A DNA stretch of 45,499 nt from Seminavis robusta (Eukaryota; Bacillariophyta; Bacillariophyceae; Naviculales; Naviculaceae). The notes beneath the pieces are model-generated. The model searched no databases and was not told the DNA's origin. It saw only the letters and a program-made list of their open reading frames with translations. Below are positions 1 to 11,483 of this stretch, one piece after another; positions within the stretch are counted from its first letter, which is position 1, and every line of letters starts with the position of its first letter. The stretch covers positions 1 through 45,499 of the forward strand of contig CAICTM010000851.1 in the NCBI GenBank assembly GCA_903772945.1. Direction: 5' to 3'. The position numbers were made by a program, and so were the translations under genes.

Positions 1-927
<927 letters not shown>

Positions 928-1299
928 GGTTGCTGTTTGTTGCTCCTGGTGTTACTAAACTTTTTTGGAGATTATTATGACTTGATCCCAATTGATTGAC
1001 CTTGAGGTCATTGGAGGATCCGCGGATCTATCCGTTATCACATTCAGTAGCGCTTTTTGCGAGAAAAGTGGTCTTGAAAGGATCTCTGGTGGCTCGGGAC
1101 CGCGCTTCGTTGGACTTCTTCGCGAAACGCGCACCTGCTCGAAGCTTCCTGACTAGCTAAGCCGTGACTACCGTATTCACACCAACAAAGACTACATGTA
1201 ACACGGTTTGTATTTTCCATAATTTTGCCATTTTCGACATCCTTGCTCAATCCTTGCAACAGCCATATTACTCTCGTTGACCCCAACACTCACAGTACC
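928..1299. other. Divergent intergenic region (372 bp)
   Basis: This stretch separates the starts of the minus-strand GDP-fucose synthase and the plus-strand His/Ser-rich protein, so it probably holds both promoters. I see no convincing TATA box, repeat or RNA gene in it. Short open frames here lack protein-like composition. Confidence 0.5.
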
Positions 1300-1971
1300 A
1301 TGTCATCTGGCCACCATTCATCGCACCCTTCTCACTCCTCCTCCCGAGGCTCTTCTTCATCGAGGTCATCATCACACGGCCGTTCTCATCATCCCTCGTC
1401 TTCCTATTACCATCACAGCGGCAGCAGTGGTAGCCACCGTAGTAGCAGCGGAAGCAGTCGGTATCATTCGTCGTCCTCCCATCATCACTACCATGAAGAA
1501 GATCGACTAGGTCGCTCCTGGAGACAGCTAGCGTCTTCAGTGGTAATGTCCTTTCAAAAAGCCGAAAAGGCGGCCGCGCAAAAGGTTCAACCGCCTCCTC
1601 GTGAAGTCCTCAAAGAACTCGATGATGCTGTCGTCCATTTTTTAAGGTAAGGCCTTGAAGGTCGAGAGCGGTACATACTGTACTTTGAGTGCTTCTGCAT
1701 CTGAACAATTCTCCACGTTTTAAGAAACCGTGTGGAATGGACCCGACAAATCTCGCATATCGAAGCCAAATTGCAAGGAAAGCAACAGGAAATGGAAACA
1801 CTGGACTGTTACATGAAAACACAGCCGAGGTTTGGCAGAAAGCGGAAACGAGAAGAGGACCACGCCGCGTTGGATTCAGCGGATGCTGCTGCTCTTGCCG
1901 CTGTGGATGCCACTGCTGCTGCTGCGAATTTTGCTGAAAAGGAGGAGCCAAACATCACAGTGATCGAATGA
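1300..1971 (+). CDS. Hypothetical protein, His/Ser-rich N-terminus and helical C-terminus
   Basis: Two exons, 1300-1646 and 1725-1971, join through a 78-nt GT-AG intron to give 197 residues. The junction restores HFLRNRVEW without a stop. I chose the ATG at 1300 (context ACC-ATG) rather than the non-ATG opening of the frame at 1225. Residues 1-70 are almost only Ser, His, Gly, Arg and Tyr. From about residue 70 the composition changes to a helical, charged segment (WRQLASSVVMSFQKAEK, then LKELDDAVVHFLRNRVEW and IEAKLQGKQQEMETLD) that is likely a coiled coil. A basic KRKREE patch, possibly a nuclear signal, precedes an Ala-rich tail. I do not recognise the family. The intron placement and the change of composition argue that it is a real gene. 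Confidence 0.65.
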
Positions 1972-3134
1972 ATATCATACATAGCCACGAGCTGGGCAGT
2001 CACCTGACAATCACCAACTGCAAACTATCGATCGAGATGGGTGTAGCCTACCGTACTAGCTAGATTGCTTATTGGAAAAATCGTACAGTAGCAAGTGGAT
2101 CAATTAGTAGCGCCCACCCAGTGGCATCTAACTACATGTACATGAAGCCAGCAATGAAAGTGGAATTGGCTCCAGCAACAGGTCTATTTTTAAGAATTGC
2201 TGCTGTTGTCGGGTGGGTCATTGCAATGTGAAACAAACAGCATGATTAGAAGTACCGGACCGGCACCGGTACATCCTTGATGGTCCACTTCTTTCCCAAC
2301 TCTGGCTTCATCCATCCGGCAGAGAGCATTCCATCACGTGATATGATCTTGGTTTGGTGGCTTCAGCACATAGCCCATGCAATCCAAATCGGAGTTAGGT
2401 ACTCAGTCCACAAGCATTCGGTACCGGTACCGGTACCGGTACTACATGCACCTGTAGCTACCTGTAGCTAGCTACCTGGTACTAGCAAGTGTTGTCAGAT
2501 CCGACGGGTAAACCAAGGGACAACGACGATGGTCCAAGACCTGCCATACTACATGTAGATAGAAAGAAAGAAGTTTGGAAACCGCCTCCGCAAAGAGGAA
2601 TCGAATCAATCATTCTTTCTGGTACCGAGGACTTTTTTCGGGCTCGTTCCAACGCGGAGATCAGCCCGACATGCAGGATCGGATGGGGATTCCGGGGAGT
2701 GGGTGAGCACTGCGGGGGTACCAGGTATTCTTCCTGCTATGCTACAGTCAGGTTACGCTAATTCCATTCAATACCGTTAGATTCCATAGTCTCCCCGCAT
2801 CCAATAGCACAGCTCCATATAGTTGACTAGCAATACGATCCTAGACTACTAGACTACCGGTAATAGATAGCTCAAATGCTCACCTCCAGGAACTTGCTTC
2901 GGATGAGTTACTCGAAACTGCTTCACCAACTCACCCCACACTGAGCCAGACCTGCAAAGCTGCATGTAGACCGAATTCAATACCGCACAGGCCGTACGGT
3001 GCACGATGGCCAAGCAGGTTGAGCCTCTCTGGTGACCTCCAAAAGATCTCATAAATTAATTTCTAAAGCTTGGCAAAGAAGCCGAGCTTTCTTTGTTGGA
3101 AGAAAAAACTTGGAAACATCATCATTATCTTACG
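1972..3134. other. Intergenic region with TACCGGTA palindromes, no gene seen
   Basis: Short open frames between 2277 and 2761 have no domain, no splice support and no codon bias that I can see. The region carries a GTACCGGTAC tandem at 2421-2442 and several GTAGCTAGCTAC palindromes near 2455-2485. The last part should hold the promoter of the methyltransferase that starts at 3135. Confidence 0.5.
2421..2442. repeat. Tandem GTACCG / TACCGG palindromic run
   Basis: Three to four copies of the 6-nt unit GTACCG stand in a row, forming overlapping TACCGGTA and GGTACC palindromes. The same motif recurs in many intergenic regions of the window (see findings). Confidence 0.8.
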
Positions 3135-4401
3135 ATGGGTGCCGTCGGTTGCCAACGCCAATGGTCGGAAGTTTTCCGCTTTCTTTGGAAGCCGTGGAAC
3201 AGCAGTTTGAATCTGTTGACATGGGCAATCTCAATATACCTGGCCATATCTTTAACAGGGACTGCTGCTGCAGTAATTCCCTTCTATCTTGCGTTCCTTG
3301 TCATTTATGATATCATGTACTATGGGTACAGCATTTCTGTCATTGATGAGACTGAGACCCTGAGTGCTGGTTACAATGTGGGATATTTGATGGATGATGG
3401 TGGAAGTGCCACTGGAGATGGTCTTGACTATGGCTTTAACTTCTATGATGGCAATTTCAAGAAGGACCGGCGCCAAGCACAGCTTGACAAATTCCAGTAT
3501 TGTTTTGACAAGCTTGACCTTGCGTCTGGAATGACTTTGATTGATTTTGGCTGTGGCTGTGGTGATTGGCTCAACTATGTCCGAAGCCGTGGTGTGATTG
3601 GCATTGGTGTCAATATCACACCAGCTCAGGTCAAAGTTTGCCATGAACGTGGACTCAATGTACTACTAACTGACTGGAAAAAGATTGAGGGAAATCCAGA
3701 ATTTGAAAAACAGCTGTATGGAAAGGCTGATGCAGTGACCTGCTGGGACACGGTGTGTATACTTACTGCATGACAATCTGCTTGTTTGGGCTACTTTTGT
3801 GACACAAAACTCATGTCATTTTGTCGCTTCATCAATCTCTTCCTCTCTTGCCCGTCTTTCTAAATCATGATTCATCATTCAGATTGAGCATTATGTTCCT
3901 GCCAAGTATTCCCAGAATCAGACGATGCAGGATGCTATTTATACCCAACTCTTTCGTCTGATTCAAAAGTGTCTCCGTCCTGACAGCAAGGTTGGTCGAG
4001 CCTGGACATCCTGTTTGCATTATGCCCCCACCAAGCCAAGCTGGAAGCGCAGCTTCAATGACTATTTGTTGGACAAGTTTCATTCTGGATGTTACCCTGA
4101 TTATACCAATCGACAATTGACTCAGAATGCAGAACGTGCCAGCATGAAGCAAATTTTGGAGAGGAACTTGACGGAGGATTACTACATGACATCTGTCTTG
4201 TCTCCAGAGCACTTTGGGCGTCACAAAATGAAGTTGACATTCTATCGTTTTGTGGTGGTGTCTCTGTGGATTGTGTTTGATCCCAACTGGATCCAACGTT
4301 ACATGTGGTTCAACCAAGAAGCTTGGATGGATCAATTTGATCCAGAAAAATTGGAAGACTCACCCATGCAGCTTTTGTGGATCATGTGGGAGAGGTGCTA
4401 A
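3135..4401 (+). CDS. SAM-dependent methyltransferase, cyclopropane-fatty-acid-synthase-like, membrane-anchored
   Basis: Two exons, 3135-3752 and 3883-4401, are joined by a 130-nt phase-0 GT-AG intron that restores CWDT-IEHYVPAKY. The product has 378 residues from ATG 3135; an in-frame ATG at 3093 would add 14. Residues 20-65 form two hydrophobic segments, probably a membrane hairpin. They are followed by the CFA-synthase-like substrate loop LDYGFNFYDGNF and the SAM-binding motif LIDFGCGCGDW (residues 135-145), then GIGVNITPAQVKVC. The family (Mycolic acid cyclopropane synthase, PF02353) transfers a methyl group from SAM to unsaturated lipid acyl chains. Membrane anchoring at the N-terminus is not usual in the bacterial enzymes. 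Another lipid or small-molecule methyltransferase activity is possible; the SAM fold itself is well supported. Confidence 0.75.
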
Positions 4402-5173
4402 AGAGGGAGAAATGAAATTGGAAGTAATGGTGGTGGTGACAAACATGTTTGAAGAAGAAAACAAGAAGTACCGGTAGGAATGAAGTTTAGTGAATGAGTG
4501 TGAATCAAAAGTGAAAGTTAGTGGGATCATTGCTTGGTTTGTTCGTGTTTGATGACAAGCTATAGCTAGAAGGGAAACTGGTCATCATTCTTGTATCATA
4601 CGATTCTTGTATCACACGACTTTAGCAAAAAGTGACAGAACTAAGTAAGTTTAATTAATCACAAGCTGCCGAATGGCTAAAACGCAGGCTTTGACTCTGC
4701 GTACGGTAACTTTTCCATTTTGTTTGACTTTTTCATCCCCCAAGGGAAACATCAGTGCTAGTAGGGCTGGTACTCTGGTATTGTGGTCCGGTGGTACCGG
4801 TACTACTTGTTGTATGCGTGGACAGGCTCCGAGATTTGTAGCCAAAACTGTACAGCGTGTTGTGGCTTAGAGCTCTGCTGGGTTATTTATGCGAACCATC
4901 ACAGTGTTTTCAGGAAGACTCTAGAAGATTCTTTGACGTGGCGTCCAATACGGAAGTGAGAATTGTGTGCGGAAGCAAAATCGCAAGATGCCAAGAGTTC
5001 TGAGACGCGAAAGCAGAACAAGTTCGAGCAGTTGCAGTACTGGGGTAGCGTAGATCTCTAGATGATGGTGATGGAAAGCTTTCGTCGTCTCCCTTATAAA
5101 TTCTGCTTGACATCCATCCATCAGTCAGGACGTCAGGAACAGCAACATCTGCTGGACCAGCAGCAACAACACC
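4402..5173. other. Intergenic region between the methyltransferase and the permease
   Basis: There is no supported gene. At 4662-4713 a stretch resembles the D arm and anticodon arm of a tRNA but no T arm follows (see findings). ACCGGTA occurs at 4469-4476 and again near 4794-4803. The last 100 bases before 5174 are probably promoter and leader of the permease. Confidence 0.5.
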
Positions 5174-6721
5174 ATGGGAATCTGCAGCTTTCAAAGGGCG
5201 GTGCTCGTCTTTTTCCTCTCCAGCAATGCGGTTCACGCATTTGCTCCCTCTGGTCGTCACAACCATCATCCTGCCCGTGCAGGGGTAGCAGGAAAACTGC
5301 TTGACAGTTCTTTCGAGACGAAACTACGAATGCAACCAAACTACGAGACTTCTTCTTCTGATGACTACCAATCAGGTGCACCAATGTCTCTATCATCGAC
5401 CTTTCGACAGCAACGGAGAGACTCACAGCAACCACTGCGAGCCGTGGCCGTGGCAGAAGATCTGGAGGGACAACAACGAGGAGAAGAAGGAGAAAACCTA
5501 CTCTCTACAGATGGTTTGGGGCAAGTTTTGAGTGGAGCTTCCTTGGTCACTGGTTCCACCGTGGGAGCAGGAATGCTGATTCTACCCTCACTGGCAGCTG
5601 GCCCCGGCTTTGCCATTTCTACCGCTATGTTCTTGGCCATTTACGCTCTGGTGGTGACATCTGGCCTGGTGATTGCTGATGTGGCCATTAATCAACATGA
5701 AAGTGGTTATGAAGTACCAAGCTCTTTTCAAGAGTTTGCACAAGCCAACTTGGGAGATAATGCCTGGATGGCCAAGGGAGTCTCTGCCATTCCTGTCGCA
5801 GTCAATTCACTGGTGCTGGTATTTGCCATTAGCAAAGCGGGAGACTTACTGGCATCTCTATTCCAGCAACAATCCATCCTGGTCGATCCCACCATGGCTT
5901 CCTTGGGATTCATGGCACTCCTTGGAACTTGCTTGGGGACACTGACTGGGAAACAGCTCTCGGCGGTCACGTCCGTCTGCGTCACAACACTTCTGGTGGC
6001 ATTTGGAGGAATCCTGTTGCCAGGGCTAGCCAATGTACAGGATCCCATGGCAACTCTCATGGCCCCGGGAACTGCTGGAGACGAATGGATGTCCTCGGTT
6101 GCCACGGCGGCTCCCGTTGTGTTGACAGCATTGCAGTTTCAGAATGTTGTCCCATCCCTGACCAAAATTCTCGACTACGATCGATCCAAAACAGTGGCTG
6201 CCATTGCACTGGGGTCCTTTCTACCATTGGCCATGTATGTCGCATGGTGCTTTGCCGTGTTGGGAGGAGGCGACCATGGAGGAGTGGCGGGACCACTCAT
6301 GACAGTATTCGCCGGCGTGACCCTCTTGGGATCTTCGATTGGAGCATCCATGAGTGTCACGGAAGAAGTGGAAACGTTTGTGGCGGCCGGAGATGAAACC
6401 ACCAAAAAGAGCAAGGAGTCGGTCTTTTCTCCTCTCGCAGTGCTCTTGTCCCTGGCATTTCCACTGGCCGGTGTCTATGCCTTTTCCAATGGCAATGATG
6501 CGAGTGCCGCACTGGGTGTGGCTGGAGCGTTTGGGTCGCCACTCTTGTATGGGATTCTCCCAGCTATGATGACATACAATCAAAGACAACAGGTGGCGGA
6601 TGCCAAGTCGCTTGTCCCTGGTGGGCTAGCCAGCGTTGGAGCTCTAGGTGCTGCAGCAGCCATCTATGTCGGAGAAGGACTTGCAACGCACGTTACGGAT
6701 CTTCTGGCTGTGTCTTGTTGA
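5174..6721 (+). CDS. Tyrosine/tryptophan-type amino-acid permease (HAAAP family), plastid-targeted
   Basis: This intronless gene encodes 515 residues. The first 22 residues are a signal peptide ending VHA, followed by FAP (F23), the diatom plastid cleavage motif, and then a Ser/Arg-rich transit-peptide-like stretch to about residue 105. The membrane part begins with GASLVTGSTVGAGMLILP, a glycine-rich first helix typical of the aromatic amino-acid permeases (TyrP/Mtr, PF03222). About eleven hydrophobic helices follow to the C-terminus, as expected for that family. Bacterial members carry out proton-coupled uptake of tyrosine or tryptophan. Here the probable location is the plastid inner envelope, moving aromatic amino acids across it. 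Start choice: the ATG at 5174 has ACC upstream and gives a complete signal peptide. Substrate and membrane are inferred, not shown. Confidence 0.87.
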   Translation: MGICSFQRAVLVFFLSSNAVHAFAPSGRHNHHPARAGVAGKLLDSSFETKLRMQPNYETSSSDDYQSGAPMSLSSTFRQQRRDSQQPLRAVAVAEDLEGQQRGEEGENLLSTDGLGQVLSGASLVTGSTVGAGMLILPSLAAGPGFAISTAMFLAIYALVVTSGLVIADVAINQHESGYEVPSSFQEFAQANLGDNAWMAKGVSAIPVAVNSLVLVFAISKAGDLLASLFQQQSILVDPTMASLGFMALLGTCLGTLTGKQLSAVTSVCVTTLLVAFGGILLPGLANVQDPMATLMAPGTAGDEWMSSVATAAPVVLTALQFQNVVPSLTKILDYDRSKTVAAIALGSFLPLAMYVAWCFAVLGGGDHGGVAGPLMTVFAGVTLLGSSIGASMSVTEEVETFVAAGDETTKKSKESVFSPLAVLLSLAFPLAGVYAFSNGNDASAALGVAGAFGSPLLYGILPAMMTYNQRQQVADAKSLVPGGLASVGALGAAAAIYVGEGLATHVTDLLAVSC

Positions 6722-7080
6722 CGAATTGTGTTCCACAGTATGTGGTGAGCTCAATGGAGAAAATCTTGCAAGCTAGCTAGTACATTTGTAGAAAAAAGCA
6801 CACACTAATAGTACAATAGATCATACAATATTATCATCAATCCCTTGTGCTGTGAAACTCTAACGGTAGCACATCAAAATCCAACCGCTTATTCCTCTGA
6901 CCCGGGGTACTAGTACCGGTAGCCCCACGCCCATCAACAGAAACCCTTGGAAGTCGAGCTCTCGCAACAGGTTTCCTCAGGGAAAGTGCAACTGCCAAGC
7001 AATCCCCCTGTTTGCCACCCTTGTGAAGCTTTTGACGTTGGAACTCATCCGTGTGAACGGAATCCCCTACACCGTCCAAT
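6722..7080. other. Convergent intergenic region (359 bp)
   Basis: This lies between the 3' ends of the permease and of ankyrin-channel gene A. It holds one GTACTAGTACCGGTA block at about 6907-6921. I see no gene. Confidence 0.5.
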
Positions 7081-10000
7081 TCAGTCAGTTGTTGCCAGTA
7101 GAAGAAGCTCCTTCAATTCCCGTACTTCTCTTTGAACATCATTCGAGCGTTCAAACGACATGTCTCTGATCCGGGAAAGCTCTTGTCGCATTTTCGACAT
7201 CTGTGCCGCGTAGTGTTCTGCAGGGGTCGATGATTGCTTTCTTCCGCTTCGGAAAGGACGGTGCTGGGCATACGTTGACAAAAAGGATGGCCGGAAAAGG
7301 AAGCGTCGGATTTGAGGAGGCCAAAGCACACCCAAAGTCAACAGCCCCAACATCAGCCACAGCGGAATCATCACGGCAGTGATCAACCAATACAATGCTT
7401 TCACTGGGGCGGGCTTGCTGGCAAAGCAGGCATACCAATATGTACCCTTGACGGCGTTACGGCCTAACAGGATGTGGGAACAAATGTCCCACAAGGATTC
7501 GAGAGCAGTTGCCGATCTCCCCGTTTTGGCAAAGGTAGTTGAATAGCCAGGGCGACTTGCAGAGATGACAAACGTCAGCTTGGGTTCCCAAAAGCTCCTC
7601 AGAGCCAAACTATCAATGTCCCATTGAGACCCCACCAGGACAACCATGGATAGCACGCTCAGGATGACAAGGAAAGCTGCAACAAGAAACATGACGGCAA
7701 GGAACCCAATCCCTTGTGGTAATCTTGACTGGCCATCATCAATATACACCACAGGTTCTCCGATGACAAGGTAGTATAAGAACACGTAACTCTCTCGTAC
7801 GTCGCAGAAACCCCAGTCCCCCGTACCCCCATCGAGTTTGCAATCCATTTGCGCCATCGTATATACCATTTGGGCAAAGCAAAGTGAGAGCACCAAAGCT
7901 ACAAGCAGTGGCCAAAACATTAAGCTCGCAATCTGAACGTGGCAATAAGCTTGTAAGAAGCGAGAAGTAGACAGGAGGGAGACTGTTTGGGCATCACTCC
8001 GTGACTTACCCTTTGGACAGCAGCAGAGAACAGAGCTGCGCCATAAAACCAACTGGAGAGAAAGCCGATGAAACTGAACCAGAGCGTTCCCGTCGCCACC
8101 GCTGCGGTTTTCAACACCGCCTCGTCGGAGAAAGATCCATAGTAGAGCATTGTCGTTGTCGATGATACCGAAACAATGGCGACAAGGTCCATCCATCGCC
8201 ACAGATTGAAGACGCACTGGTTCAGGAAATCAGACATAGAGATGCACACCGACCAGAACACGAGCTGGTACAGGAACAATCCAAAAGCGCATAAAAGCAC
8301 AGCCAAGGTTGTCCAGAATGGTATCTGTGCCTCTGGAATGTTTATAAAATAGTGGACTTGAAGACGAAACGCCATAATGAGGGCAAAAAGCAATGCTGCA
8401 TAAAGGAGGATCAGAGCACACGTTTTTCGGCTTGCAAGCTCTTCTACCACCAACTCTTGAACGAAGGAAGCCATGCAAGCTTGCCTTCGAAACCAGGGTG
8501 GTAGCACGCGAAGTCTCCATAAGAAATCATCGGGCTGCAGGTGCTTCCGAGCGCCTGGTTTTGTTGATGCGATGATTGTGCCTTGGAAAAACATAACGAA
8601 AGACGAGGCATGATCTTCGAATGTTTCGTCGGAAACTTTGAAGTGCGAGTTTTCCGCATCGATCTTTCCAGCTGTGTCCGTAAGAAGGTCGAAGGGAAGC
8701 TTGTTGGCGTCGTCTCGTGCTTGTGCGACGGTGTCGGACAGCAAAAGTGCAATAGCACTGGGATTCAGATTATCTCGCCGATAGTTTCGAAGCAACACGT
8801 GAAGCGGGGTTCTTCCCCGAGAGTCTTGCACATTCACCGCACCAGGGTAAGCTTCGTGGACCGATGACAGCATCTGAAAGTCTCCTGGCATCTCCTCGGC
8901 GATGACATGTAGTGGAAGCTGTTGACGTAGCTTGCAAGGAATCATTCCGGGGTTTATAATGTATCTATCGGAGCTCAAACTGTAAAGCGGCATCTCCCGG
9001 GCCCATGTTGGTAGATTTTTGTATCCCGATGTTCTCTTCCCAAGCAGCAATTCGATCACCTCAATCGATGGGAATCTGTTGCTCGTCAATAACGCCGCGA
9101 GAAGAGGAGTGTGACCTTGAAAGTCTCGCGCAACCAACCCTTCAGGGTAAAAAGCAATGAATAGTCTGCAGAGCTCCAGGAACCGCGGAGCCAAGCTGCT
9201 GTCTGAGGTAGGTTCTTCCCTGTCGGGGTCACTCTCATCCTCATCACTGTATCCTCCCTCGGAAAAGAAGCGCTGGTTATGACTTTCCGCTAAACCGCGC
9301 CGCACAATTATATGGATCGGTAGCTGTCTGTTTATTGGTGTAAACTGAGCTGCTGGATTGGTGGCCGGGGAATCTAGTACGGCTGAAGCCAAGATGTCGA
9401 GCTCTGCGTTTTCTTCATCGTCTAGTTGTTGCAATTGTGTGCGGTTTCTTATCCTCCGTTGCTTCCTTTTCCATTGGCACAGTCGTCGGAACGCATTTTG
9501 GACGTCGTCTGGGTATGCTTGAAAGGCTTGCTCGTGCATCTCGTCTAATGTCAGTCTGGTAGTGGGAGTTGGTTGGGGGAGTACTCTGTCTAGCTCATTC
9601 ACTGGAAGCGATAGATGCTGTTCCCGTCGCAGCAGTATCCTCGGGAGTTTCGTGGTTTCCACATCGAACGTCTCCTTCACCCCCAGTAGTACTCGACAAT
9701 GCTCGAGGGTCACATCCACTCCAAAGTTTTTGAGTAGAAGATGAAGTGGAGTCCATCCTTGGAAATCCGTGTGATGTATAGATTGTGGATATTCTTGTAG
9801 CAACATTTTCATGGTTTCAATATCAGCTGAAGATGCGGCGACCAGATGTAGGGGCAGCCTTCCCCCTCCGTCTATTCTTCTTGCTGCTTCCGGATATACA
9901 TACAACAAAGACCGTGTCATAAAAGGAGGAGGGGGCGCTGTGCCTAGGCAAGCGATATGCAAAGGAGTCCAACCTGCAGCGTCCCGTACGGAAGCCAGCT

Positions 10001-11483
10001 GAGGTTGTCCGGATAGCACATGCAAAGCATTCCTCCAGGCAATATCATCCTGGCACGATGATTCGCCACACAAATCATGCAGTGTCAAGTCTTGATCCTC
10101 CGAGTTGAATGTCTGTGTGTCTTCTGCCGTAGTGGACTCTGATGCTATTGTTGAAGCAGTTTTGTCATGCTTGGCTTGTCTGCTGTAGTGACTGCCGCTG
10201 TCTCCTCTACTTCTTCGACTGGGTTTGTTGAAGTTTTGGATGAGCTTTTCTGCCTCCCTTCGAGCAGTTTCGCTGGGAACCAAGCTACTACTGCTACTCG
10301 GAGCCTCTGAGGGTGTCAGAGTCGAAGCAGTGCCAAAATCTGCTGATGACGACCTAGCCGTCGTTGCCATCATTTCAGTGAAGAATCTCTTTGTGGACGA
10401 TGGCCTAAACGCTTGTCGTTGTATTTGGAAAGGGTCGAATGGCTCGAATGGCTCGAATGACTCTAATGGTTCGGGTGGAACATGTGTCCTTGACACTTGA
10501 TGATCTTCCGTTGCCTGCAATGCATTTTCATCAGGGTGGTAGTCCGGTTGTCCACTCGAAACTGCTTCTTGATGTTGTTCGATTTCTTGGTTCTCTGGTT
10601 GGGGCCTCATTTGTGTCTTGCTGTCGTCACTGTTCGATTCGGTACTCTTCACGCCGGGGTCCACGGGTGGATGCGTTGGCTGTGTAAAGCTAAATGACAT
10701 ACTTCCTGCTTCGAGCGAAGGATGTTCCTGTATGGCTGAGAGAGTCGTCGCTTCGCCGTATCTGTCGTCGCCAGTAGCCGTCGTGAAAGAGTCTTGCTGT
10801 TGCAGCATTTCCTCCAAACTGTCTACTTCTGATACTGAATTCTTGTTGCTGCCGCTGAACTCATCAAAAGGGCGATCCATGTGTGCATCCTCGGGGTGGA
10901 AGAAACTGCTGGTGCTAGTTGTGTGGCTGACGGTGGGGGTAGCGTGACCGTCGTTGGATTGAGCGTCGAGTCCCTTTTTGTGCGATATGTAGTAGTCCAG
11001 GACTCGAGCATTGGGGATAAGTAGCTTGGTACGTCCTGACTGCTTCGATGATACCGGTAGCTCATTAGATGGTATCTGGGCGGTCCTGCGCCCATGCGGA
11101 TGTTGTTGTTGTTGGTGGCATATTGGCGGCCGCGGAGGAACTCCAGTCCAGAGATGCTTTTCCATCAGGTAGTGCTGGGTGGCAGCAACTCTTTCAGGTA
11201 CTTCGTCACGCTGTGAGTGTTGTTGCAAATAGGTCATACCGGTATCGTCATCGTGGCGCGGTTGGTGATACAGCAAAAAGGTCTGCGGCTGCTGCGGATC
11301 GTACTCCCGGCGTTCATTGACATACGGCACCGTGGGCCGATTCCGATGGTCCTGATCAGCTTCATTCGAACAATCACTGACTGCAGCAGTATTCTGACTG
11401 GCGGATGCGGTGTCGAACGACCGATTGAACAATGGATGTCTCGTTGCATTGACGTAGGTGCCACCATTGCTAGAGGTTGGCAT
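7081..11483 (-). CDS. Ankyrin-repeat multi-pass membrane protein A (TRP-like channel candidate)
   Basis: Two exons, 11483-8010 and 7932-7081, are joined by a 77-nt phase-0 GT-AG intron, giving 1,441 residues. Residues 1-460 are low-complexity and polar, with a FEPFEPFDPF cluster at 343-352. Residues 465-930 hold degenerate ankyrin repeats (GWTPLHIAC, GRLPLHLVA, GWTPLHLLL, QLPIHIIV, GHTPLLAAL, GRTPLHVLL). About six membrane segments follow: roughly 1020-1042, 1054-1080, 1096-1116, 1127-1153, 1159-1184 and 1231-1258. Between the last two is a re-entrant-looking segment YVFLYYLVIGEPVVYI (GEP at 1216-1218), placed where TRP-type channels have their pore. The C-terminus ends in a short heptad helix (about 1395-1435). 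Ankyrin repeats before six helices, a pore loop between helices 5 and 6 and a C-terminal coil resemble the TRPA/TRPV layout. Channel activity is inference; the paralogue at 12642 supports the gene model. Confidence 0.82.

Noticed and set aside
3252..3644. Minus-strand open frame of 130 codons
   Set aside because: It is antisense to the methyltransferase exon and shows no family features.
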